DNA of 26,782 bases, taken from Mesostigma viride. Lineage: Eukaryota; Streptophyta; Mesostigmatophyceae; Mesostigmatales; Mesostigmataceae. Shown one piece after another: positions 18,438 through 26,353 of this stretch. The translations under genes were made by a program, and so were the position numbers. The stretch lies in contig RPFO01002087.1 in the NCBI GenBank assembly GCA_009746045.1, forward strand, positions 1 to 26,782, written 5' to 3'. Numbering within the stretch: position 1 is the first letter of the stretch; each line of letters starts with the position of its first letter. The notes beneath the pieces were generated by a model, which worked only from the letters and a program-made list of their open reading frames with translations, was not told the DNA's origin and did not search any database.

Positions 18438-18566
18438 GGGCAACGTACTTCATGAAGGGCCTTGAACGGCGTGCCTCCGGGCATGTCAATTAGTGTCACA
18501 TGTATGCTTCCACTTATTGTTTTAATGAAGATGCTGGTTTTTGTGGGAGCTACGTGGGACATGAAT
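18438..18566 (+). repeat. Split direct repeat B2 (129 bp)
   Basis: Second copy of B1. It ends at the AT shared with the pol target; the pol frame resumes with the Gly-Tyr-Leu-Leu codons found in the uninterrupted copy. Confidence 0.92.
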
Positions 18567-20366
18567 GGATATTTATTATGTATGTTCCTTCAGTTAGAAG
18601 TACAGGAGATACCTATCCCTAATAATAGTGTGGATATAGATATAAACACAGTGGATACAATAGGAGTGGGATTTACTGAAAATGAAATAGTAAGATACAT
18701 GGCTGTGATAGATTCCTCAAAGGTTTTTGAAGAAAAGACTCCTTCTTATCCTCCTCCTCGTTCTGTTTTACACCGTGTAGTTATCAAGGACGGTGCAGTT
18801 CCTACGCACTCTCCGATGTATAGAATGGGCCCTACCGAGTTAAAGGAACTAAAACAGATTTTAGTGTCATTATTAGAAGCAGGATTGATAGAGCCTAGTA
18901 ACTCCCCTACTCAGCTGGTGTCCTGTTAGTTCCTAAGCCAAATGGCAAGTTTCGCCTAGTTACTGATTATAGGAAGTTGAATGATATTACTGTGAAGTCT
19001 AAATACCCTCTACCTCGTATTGATGATATATTTAATAAGGTTAAAGGTTCCACTTGTTTCACAGTACTGGATTGTGCGGATGGTTTTTGGCAGTTGCGGA
19101 TAGCTCCTGAGGATTGCCATAAAACCGCCTTTGCTACCCCTTTTGGTCATTACCAGTTTAGAGTAGCGGCTATGGGACTCTGTAACTCGCCTGCCTCTTT
19201 TCAAATGTTAATGAATGAAGTGCTTAGACCTGTTATGGGAAATTCTCATCTTCCTCAGGTGTCCTCTGATCTAAAGGATCCTTCCTTCTCCTCTGTTTCT
19301 TTATCTGAGCATGACCGTTCTTGTGCTCAAGCTTACTTAGATGATATTCTTATTTACTCTCCTGATTTTGAAACGCACCTACGTGATTTAAAGAAAGTAT
19401 TAGAAATAATGGCTGAAAATTCTTTGTGGGCGCGCCGTGCTAAAGTGCGTTCGGGTAGGAGTGTCCCATTTTTAGGGCACGTTCTGTCAGATGCCGGGGT
19501 CGCTACCGACCCGGATAAAACTAAGTCAATTCAGGAATGGCCTACTCCTACCGACGTTAAAGGTGTACGTAGTTTCCTAGGAATTGCTTCTTACTATAGG
19601 CGTTTTATCCCGCGTTTCGCAACTATAGCAGCCCCTATTAATCATTTATTAAAGAAGGATATCCCCTTTGTTTGGAGTAGTGAATGTCAGTCGGCTTTTC
19701 AGTGCCTAAAATCCCTACTCCTTTCCCCTCCTGTACTCATCCTACCGGATACTACTAAACCCTTTGTTGTGGCTACAGATGCTAGTAAAGTAGCTATAGG
19801 TGGTGTCCTTCTCCAGGATCAGGGTCAGGGCTTACAGCCAATTGAGTATATCTCTAGGACAATGCTCCCTGCGGAGCGTAACTATCCCGTCACCAGCAGG
19901 AACTCTTAGCTGTGGTGTATTGTTGCCACGCGTGGCAGCACTTCCTTAAAGGTGCTCAATTTGATGTCTGCCTGAATGAACCCTGTGAGCTAGATCCTTA
20001 TAGGTTAGTTATCCAAACGGATCATCGTCCCCTTACCCATCTTCTCTCCCAACCCAACCTTACCCCTCGGCAAGCGCGCTGGATGGAATTTTTAGCACAG
20101 TTTTCCCCTTTTAAACTTCAGTATGTCAAGGGTGTAGATAACATAGTACCAGATGCACTCTCTCGTCGTGCAGACTATTCCTTCTTCGAGGACCTTGATG
20201 TTCTCAATACTACTCTAGTTCCTACTACTATGGGTGTAACCCCTTATGGTGAACTACCTGATGATGAATCCTATGCCTACCTCTTTCATACAGCTGTTCG
20301 CATGCCTGATCTCCTTTCTCACGTAGGACTCTCTCTCCCGTGTGAGGCCCTTCCCGTGGCCTCGGT

Positions 20367-20378
20367 GGGGGGGAGGGG
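20367..20378 (+). other. Internal polypurine-tract-like run (G7AG4), RNase H/integrase region
   Basis: GGGGGGGAGGGG, one G shorter than in the other copy, and followed by AAAAATAAA. The lost base shifts the pol frame. Possible central polypurine tract. Confidence 0.5.
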
Positions 20379-22099
20379 AAAAATAAAATTTCTATACCGC
20401 TTAGCCATATAGCGACTAGGTCAGGAAAGTCTTATGAAAACGTAGTCCCTCTAGGACCTCCCCTTCTCTTTGGCAAGGCGGTAGGAGATCTCTTTAAACC
20501 TGTTCTGGATACTTCTGTAGCGATGCCTACCTCTGATCTTGAACGCCTTATTAGTAGATTTACGGCCACTGAGCCGGAAGCATTAGCTGCCATTGCTGCA
20601 CATCCCCAACAATTAGGCAAGCACCCTTGTAAATTTGTAGGTGGGTTTTTATATGTGCAGATAGCAGATTCTCCCCCTCAATGGCGCCTGTATGTCCCTC
20701 CTATCTGTCGCTCCTCCTTGCTCTTTGAGTTGCATGACTTAGCTGCTCATCAGGGTGGTAAACGGGTACGGGACCTAGTAGCCCGCTCTTATTACTGGCC
20801 TTCCCTTTATAAGGATGTAGATGAGTATGTTAGAACTTGTCAATCTTGCCAGGAAATGAAACCCAATAATGTAGGACAGATAGCAGAACCTAGGACCTTG
20901 CCTGACCCCATCATGCCTTGGGATTCTATCATGATGGATTTTGTAGGACCTTTTAGAAAGAATGATAGGGGCAATGCCCAAATCCTTGTGTTCATAGATC
21001 GTTTTACTCGTATGTGCCATCTTGTGCCGTGTCCTTTAGAACTCACCGCACGTGATTGCGCACGCCTATACCTCAATAATGTATATAGATATCATGGATT
21101 GAGTAGGCAGTTTATTAGTGATAAGGATAAATTATTTACCTCAGATTTTTGGCAGCAGTTTTTCGCTGCCATCGGTACCAAGGTTACCTACGGTACTGCC
21201 TACCACTCCTCTCCTCTCATTTAGTAGAGCGTCTTAATAGAGTAGTAGAAGAAGCGCTTAGGCACTATGTTAATGGCTCGGGTAGTGATTGGGAGGATTA
21301 TTTATGTTTGGTAGAGTTCTCCCTCAACAATTGTCCCCAAGCTGCGCATGGATATACGCCCTTCTTCTTAGATACTGGTAGACAGCCCCTTACCCCTACC
21401 TCTCTCTTAGCTAGTCCTCTACGGGACAAGGATGATGTGTCCCGAGATACTGTAGAAGGTGTACAGTCCTTACTAGATAGAATGAAAACTGCTCATGACC
21501 ACGCGATCTCAGGGTACCAAAAAGCTCAGGCTAAGTACCTTGCTAGGTTGCGTGCCTCCTTAGATAGACGAGCACCTGAGATAGAAATAGGAGATCTAGT
21601 ATTAGTAGAAGGCCCCCGTGTTGGCCGTTTTGCTCATAAGTTTGAAGCAGAACTGAAGGTCAAACTTAGGCCCGCCTTCTTAGGACCCTTCCATGTGTTG
21701 TCTAGGGTAGGAAATTTCTTATATAAAGTCGATATCCCTACCTCTTGGCAAACGCATTCAAACACCTTCCATAGGAGCCAGCTTAAACTGTACCATCCTA
21801 GTACGTTCGCTGGCAGGGAGTTAGCGCCTGCCCCTTTAGAGCATAACCCTGACACTGGGGAAGTAGAAGACGAAGTAGAAAGCATCGTGGCCCATAGAGA
21901 TATCAAAAAGGGCCGCGGTACCCAGCGTCAGTATAAAGTGAAGTGGATGTATGCTCGTAGTGAAGTAGATAAGGTTTGGTATACGGAGAGTGAGCTAGAT
22001 GGGTGTAGTCGCCTGCTGCAGGAATATAAAACCCTGCACAAGCTCTAGTTGTAGGCCTTCTCCTCTCTTATGTTATGTCTGCTGTCGACGGGTGGTTGG

Positions 22100-22119
22100 T
22101 TGTCCCCTCCCCTCCGCAG
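22100..22119 (+). promoter_or_regulatory. Candidate 3' splice acceptor before the aORF
   Basis: A pyrimidine-rich run ending CCGCAG at 22119, six bases before the aORF ATG (22125). It is identical in the other copy, where flanking sequence has changed. With the donor at 13706 it could give a spliced mRNA for the aORF. Confidence 0.45.
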
Positions 22120-22124
22120 CCGTC

Positions 22125-24412
22125 ATGTCGGAGCCTACCCCTCCGGCTGAGAGCCCGCTGCCGTCCCTGCCCCTACCGGACCCTGAGCTGTACTTCGAGG
22201 CCCTTCCGGGCCGTTGGGTGTCACGGTCTAGTTTCCCGGTGGCGTCGTGCATCCGGCCCTCCAGGCCCAGCATGCGGGCCTAGTCAGGGCGGCTCTCTTC
22301 GGGGTCACGTGGTACGGTCCTTCCCCTGCTGAACCGCATCAGCTTGTTTTGCACGGATTTGACGATGCCGGCCACTGTTTGCTAGAATGTGGCTCCAGCT
22401 GTCCAGCCCTGGGACAGATAGCTGCGATTCTCCAGTGCCCCAGGGTGTTTTCCTACCTTTCTACCCCTGTGGGCCGCTCTTGCCTACGGGATGTGTTCCC
22501 CTGGCTTCCTGCCGAGGGTGATGCGGAGCTGGATGAGAACCCCTGCGACCTGTTACGGGCCGTAGAGTTTATGGAGATAGCAGACCAGAACGCGGGTGTA
22601 GGATTTGGCGACCCTACCCCTACGGACGCGCCGGTAGAGGCGCAGTATTCCCCTGAGTATTCGGCCTCCCCTGCGGCGTCCTCCTCTTCAGTGTCGGCGC
22701 CTTCCCCTGTCCCGTCTTCACCGAGGTCGGTCCTGTGCGCATCGGTGGAGCCTACCCCTTCGGGCTCTGGTCGTGAGCCTGATCCTCTTGCAGCGACAGT
22801 TTCTGCGATGCAGGCGCAGATCCAGTCCCTGACGGCGGCCTTCGGGGCCTTCATGGCGGCCCAGGCGCACGCTCCAGCCACGCCAGGTGGGGTGTCTGTT
22901 GCAGCTGTGCCCCCTTCCCCTTCGGTCGCCTCGGCGTCTACGGTTCCCTCTGGTGCTGCAGCTCCTACGCCTTCGGCTACCGCTGCGCCTGCTACTGACG
23001 TACCTGCGCCTCGGCGCGAGTCCGCCGTCCCAGTGGCAGCGCCCGCCGCCGCCGCGTCCGAGCCGCCCACCACGTCAGCGCCGCCCTCGCGGGGTTTCTT
23101 CAGCGACCCGGGCGGTCTTCCCAGGCTTTGGGAGGGCGGTCCTCCGCAGAGGATCCCGGTGCCTGACTGGAGCTTGGACGGTAACCAGTCGTATGCCGGA
23201 TTGCCTGTCCCCACGGGTCCTATTTTCAACATGTGGCCTGGTGGTGCTCCACCCCCAGAGACCGGCGCGCCAGTTGCGGAGGCGGGTCCGTCGCGACCCC
23301 CTGCGGCCTCGGGTCCGACGCGGCCCCCTGTTGTACCGGCACCTTCTGCGCCTGTGCCGGTTCCTACCCCTTCGCCGGCCCCTGCCCCTTCGGCCCCGCG
23401 GTCTTTGGCTGCGGTTGTTCGGTCCAGTGGCTCTGACCCGCGCGCCACCCGCGCTGCCGATTCCCTTCGGGAGTTGTCAGAGGGCGATCGGGATCGGGCC
23501 CCTTCTGTGGTGCATGCGACTCCGGAGTCGCGCGACACGCCTGTCTTCGGGTATGGTATGTCTGCGCTCGCTTGCCGCCAGTGTGACCTGCCGCGCGCCT
23601 CCGCCGAGCTGGCCATTTCGCCCATGTCCTACGGGTTCTCCCAGGTGTGTCGGGCGCCGCGGGACCGTAACCTACCAGTTGAGACTGATCGGCCTCCTTT
23701 CGACATGGTTATTTTGGCTGATCCGGTGTTCCAGGGTGAGATCCTGGTTCGGCGCGTCCTGTACCGCTGGGCGCGGCGCCACAATGACTTGGACACCTAC
23801 GGCGGGTTCCAGTGGGCTTACCCTCCGCCTCTGGGCATTATGGCCTCAGATGCTCTTACGGTAGATTTTCCTGCGGTGCCGGGTGCCACGTACAGCACCG
23901 TCCTTCAGCCCATCCTAGAGTGGGATGCCCGTCGTCCAGCGCCCATCCCGGGCCAGGGTTTGGACTCTCGGGGTCATCCTCCTCCCCGGGCTAGCGACTA
24001 CCTTGAGACGTTCGGGTCGCGACAGTGTGCCCGCCGGTGGCGCTCCCGCGAGATTCGGCACATCCGGTTGTGGCCGTCCAACGTGGAGCCCCTGGTAGAT
24101 CTGTTTTTCCCGACGGGTATGCGCCCTCGGATCCGGTATCATCGCCTGCTCCTTCGGGCTCTCTGCCTGATCGCGGTAGAGCCTTTCCTACGCCTCTTTG
24201 CCTGCGGTTTCCTGGACTGGGCCCGGGGCCAGGTCGTTCTTACACAGCATAGGTACTACTGGGCCTTCCTGGGACTTTTCCCTGACGGCGTGTGGGCCGA
24301 TGTTTTCCTCACTGTAGATAGGCACGACAATGCTGAGGATGTGTCTCACTACCAGGCTTACCTGGATGTCCTGCTGGCCTCCCGTGGTACCTACCAGACG
24401 GATGGCCATTAG
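22125..24412 (+). pseudogene. Extra downstream ORF (aORF), one frameshift near the N-terminus
   Basis: Not recognised. It begins at ATG 22125, 76 bp after the pol stop. One base is missing near 22225-22240 relative to the other copy, after which 721 codons are open to 24412. The layout is an N-terminal conserved block, a Pro/Ala/Ser-rich linker of about 250 residues with a MQAQIQSLTAAFGAFMAAQA helix-like piece, and a C-terminal conserved block (about 330 residues) ending in QTDGH. The linker differs strongly between copies while the outer blocks are well kept, as expected of two folded domains around a disordered linker. The location is where Ty3-lineage elements carry env or other accessory genes. 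No signal peptide, protease site or fusion peptide is evident, so a capsid-accessory or RNA-binding role is as likely as an envelope. Confidence 0.75.
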
Positions 24413-24769
24413 ATAGAGGGCCTTAGGCCCGACCTGAGGGTGTTGTCCCTCCGGTATGTAGAGTCGCCCTCATGTTCTGGCCAGTTGACTGGTCGTTCTT
24501 GGTCCTTGGTGCTGATTGGTTTACTCTGTGTGTCCTGCCCAGTGCCGTTCCCCCCCGGCAAGGACTTTGTTCCAGGCAGTTAGGGGAACCTACCACCAGG
24601 CTTGGTGCTGGCTAACCCTACACCTCCAGGCGTGGTGGTGGAGACCGTGTGAACTATTGGTGCCTTGTATCTTGGATGGCCTGCTGACTGTGTTAGTGTG
24701 TGCTGGGTGCATTAGGTTTCCTACCCCTTGTTTTCCTCCCTGTGCGTAGGGAGAGGGCTCCCTACCTTT
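24413..24769 (+). other. 3' untranslated region of the plus-strand element
   Basis: No gene seen. It is similar to 2287-2652 but with several substitutions and indels. Pairs of short inverted repeats, including GGGAG/CTCCC near 24750-24762, lie next to the polypurine tract. Confidence 0.6.
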
Positions 24770-24781
24770 GTGGGGGGGAGG
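24770..24781 (+). promoter_or_regulatory. 3' polypurine tract (G7AGG)
   Basis: GTGGGGGGGAGG directly abuts the 3' LTR start at 24782. It is the expected plus-strand primer site. Confidence 0.85.
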
Positions 24782-25354
24782 TGTTACGTCGCGTAACAAT
24801 TCGTTGTAGTTACGGACGTAAATTAGGTCTTTTGCCTCGGTTGTCCCTAGGTTTACGTTTAGGCTCCTACCGGGACATTATTGTCCTCGTAACAGTACTG
24901 TGGTACATTGGGTGCCGTTGGGCGCCGCGCCGCGTACTTTACTAGTGGTCCTGATCCTGTGGTAGAATGTAGTGGACCAGCGTGCATCAGTAGATGTAGT
25001 GGACCAGCGTGCATCTGTAGGCGAGGGCCATGTCGGCCCGAGCGTGTTGGACCGTTGGTGACCATTTATGCGCGTTCTACCCCTTGTGTGTGCACTCGGC
25101 GTGTGTTAAATGAATTGACACATTTAGGCTTGGGTCACGGCAGTGTAGTTGTGTTTCCTTCCTCTATTCCTGGAGTAAACGGGTTTTGATAAATGGTTGT
25201 ATGGCGTATTATAGTAACACTTACGTTAATGCATTGAGATCAGCTCCGTCACGTTCGTCTTTCGCCAGAGGGTTAAGTAGAGGAGGCCTGACCAGTTTAG
25301 GTAGTATCAGGCCCATTAGAGGTAGAGGTGGAGGTAGATATCCGCGGCGTAACA
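24782..25354 (+). repeat. 3' LTR of the plus-strand Ty3 element
   Basis: 573 bp, TGTTACG...CGTAACA. It differs from the 5' LTR at about seven bases and one indel (TTTTGGATAA versus TTTTGATAA). Confidence 0.95.
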
Positions 25355-25359
25355 TCGTG
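25355..25359. repeat. Target-site duplication TCGTG (right)
   Basis: Pairs with 12603-12607. Confidence 0.95.
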
Positions 25360-25413
25360 GTGTGCATTAATTAATTAATTAACTGAATTAATTAACTCGT
25401 TACTATTAATTAA
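25360..25413. repeat. ATTA-rich low-complexity tract, possible LINE 3' tail
   Basis: Repeated ATTAATTA units follow the place where the left LINE 3' UTR resumes (12602, then 25360). Many LINEs end in a short simple repeat, so this may be the element's 3' tail; the link is inference. Confidence 0.45.
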
Positions 25414-25899
25414 TCTCGTGTCCCCGTTGGGGGACCACGGAGGCTAAACAGGTGGGGATGTGATAAGTAACTCACATATTCTCACCTTCCATACAACAAC
25501 CTTGTTTTCCAGCAGGCTGAAGAGCATGACAGGCGTCTATGAGCTCGCCAGCTCCTTGCAACGGTGATGCCGCTCCCAGGCAGCTAGGGTCCTTGACTAC
25601 GCAATATAGAATGTCTACCGTGTGAAAACCTCCATACAGGAAGCGTAGCAAAGCCAGATAACTGCCCGATCAATTCTGGGTAGCTTTAGGAAGCATGGCA
25701 TACGCAGCGTAAGGAAAACCTTTGAAAGCTGCGGAAAATCTGATAGCACAACTGCAACAAGTGGAGAACAAAATAGCAAGAAAAACCCAGAAACGGCGCA
25801 AAAAGTTTCATGCCAGGTTCATTAAGAGCGCAAACAGACTAAGCGGTGACATGCGGCAAATCAACGTACCACGGCCGGCATTATTTCCTACCCAGGCAC
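25414..25899. other. Flank without recognisable content
   Basis: About 490 bp. The start of an open frame (25722 on) is Lys/Arg/Gln-rich but matches nothing I know. No RNA gene or repeat structure stands out. Confidence 0.4.
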
Positions 25900-26209
25900 G
25901 CAAGAAAAGCCAGCCAGCCATGGATGGATTAACCGCGGATCGCGCAGGCCTGAACGAAATCATTTTAGAAATGACAGGAAATGGCCGCAGATCGAAGATG
26001 CTTAGGTTATTTTCATGGTGTCCGTTACTAAACGGCTCTTGCTGCATCAAAATAACCCACGAATATCGAGTTCTACCGTCGCAGGCACACATGCTAGATT
26101 ATTCATCGCGGCCAAATTGTTGGATGAGACCCCCGTGCAAATCTGTACCAACAAAGGCAGCGAATTTGCAAATAGTGCAGATCTTGCTATGAAACATCAT
26201 AATAAATAG
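25900..26209 (+). pseudogene. Decayed integrase-like fragment
   Basis: Two overlapping frames each give pieces that resemble a retroelement integrase core. One holds a MDGLTADRAGL...RRSKM stretch, comparable in place to the first-Asp strand and the (V)DRLSKM motif. The other (26015-26209) holds TVAGTHARLFI followed by TPVQICTNKGSEFAN, comparable to the second-Asp segment (SDRGSEF in family members), with Asn where Asp is expected. Frame changes and the lost Asp mark it as a relic. It is not from the two Ty3 elements described here, whose integrase sequence differs. Confidence 0.4.
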
Positions 26210-26215
26210 AACATC

Positions 26216-26353
26216 ACTTTTAACCATCGGCTTAATTTTTTCGCCTGTCGCCCGCCGGATTAGCCATATTTTCCAGGTAAATAGGTGTACGTTTATTCCA
26301 AATATAGCCAGTAGGCAATCCCTGCTAAGCCTAGGGTATCAAGATGTCAGTGG
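26216..26353 (-). other. 3' untranslated region of the right-hand LINE fragment
   Basis: No frame. On the minus strand about 26306-26267 reads CTATATTTGGAATAAACG and on to CCTGGAAAAT, alignable with 12553-12592 behind the left LINE. It includes AATAAA. Confidence 0.55.

Larger units (their letters stand above)
16605..18566 (+). mobile_element. Split-direct-repeat element (PAT/TOC1/Kangaroo-like), non-autonomous
   Basis: The 1,962-bp insert in pol has the order A1 (16605-17022), unique core (17023-17858), B1 (17859-17987), A2 (17988-18404), a 33-bp spacer, and B2 (18438-18566). A1/A2 and B1/B2 are almost perfect direct repeats. This A1-core-B1A2-B2 order is the split-direct-repeat layout of PAT-like DIRS retrotransposons (PAT, Kangaroo of Volvox, TOC1 of Chlamydomonas). 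Those integrate with a tyrosine recombinase and make no normal target-site duplication. Here a dinucleotide AT is found at the left edge (16603-16604), at the B1/A2 joint (17986-17987) and at the right edge (18565-18566). The uninterrupted pol of the other copy has a single AT there. No RT or recombinase is encoded, so it would have to be mobilised in trans. The strand is arbitrary. Confidence 0.8.
15950..22048 (+). pseudogene. pol: Pol polyprotein, broken by a nested element and small indels
   Basis: It corresponds to the intact minus-strand pol. The protease DSG is at 16173-16181, the RT YLDD at 19334-19345, then RNase H, the integrase zinc part, the DD35E core and the C-terminal chromodomain ending at 22048. 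Breaks relative to the other copy are: the G-run at 15936-15949 (+2), the nested 1,962-bp element after 16604, and single-base deletions near 18904-18907, 19891, 20367-20373 (G-run) and 21208-21213. Between these points the protein is almost identical to the minus copy, for example in the 20523-21208 integrase segment. The copy is not expected to make active enzyme as written. Since all breaks except the nested element are 1-2 nt indels, consensus error is a real possibility. Confidence 0.93.
12608..25354 (+). mobile_element. Full-length Ty3/gypsy chromovirus, plus-strand copy, with a nested insertion
   Basis: 12,747 bp including a 1,962-bp nested element. It has the same gene order as the minus-strand copy. 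The LTRs differ by about seven substitutions and one indel by my count, so it is the older insertion. Gag plus nucleocapsid is open, but pol is broken by several 1-2 nt indels and by the nested element, and the aORF has one frameshift near its start. The TCGTG duplication is perfect, so the copy came by normal integration and not by rearrangement. Confidence 0.96.

Noticed and set aside
16605-18566. Helitron or group I/II intron as identity of the nested element
   Set aside because: It does not end in CTRR with a 3' hairpin, the joints do not fit an A/T Helitron site, and no intron core motifs were seen. The split-direct-repeat order fits better.
22453-23625. Long minus-strand open frame (390 codons) opposite the aORF
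   Set aside because: It lies antisense to the Pro/Ala-rich linker, where GC-rich third positions suppress stops. It has no independent motif and is not kept intact in the other copy.
22125-24412. aORF as a retroviral envelope gene
   Set aside because: No signal peptide, cleavage site, fusion peptide or clear transmembrane anchor was seen; only the position is env-like.
1704-25354. Head-to-head arms as a fold-back assembly or library artefact
   Set aside because: The arms have different LTR subtypes, different target-site duplications (CCCAA and TCGTG), different gag N-termini and one nested insertion, so they are not the same molecule read twice.
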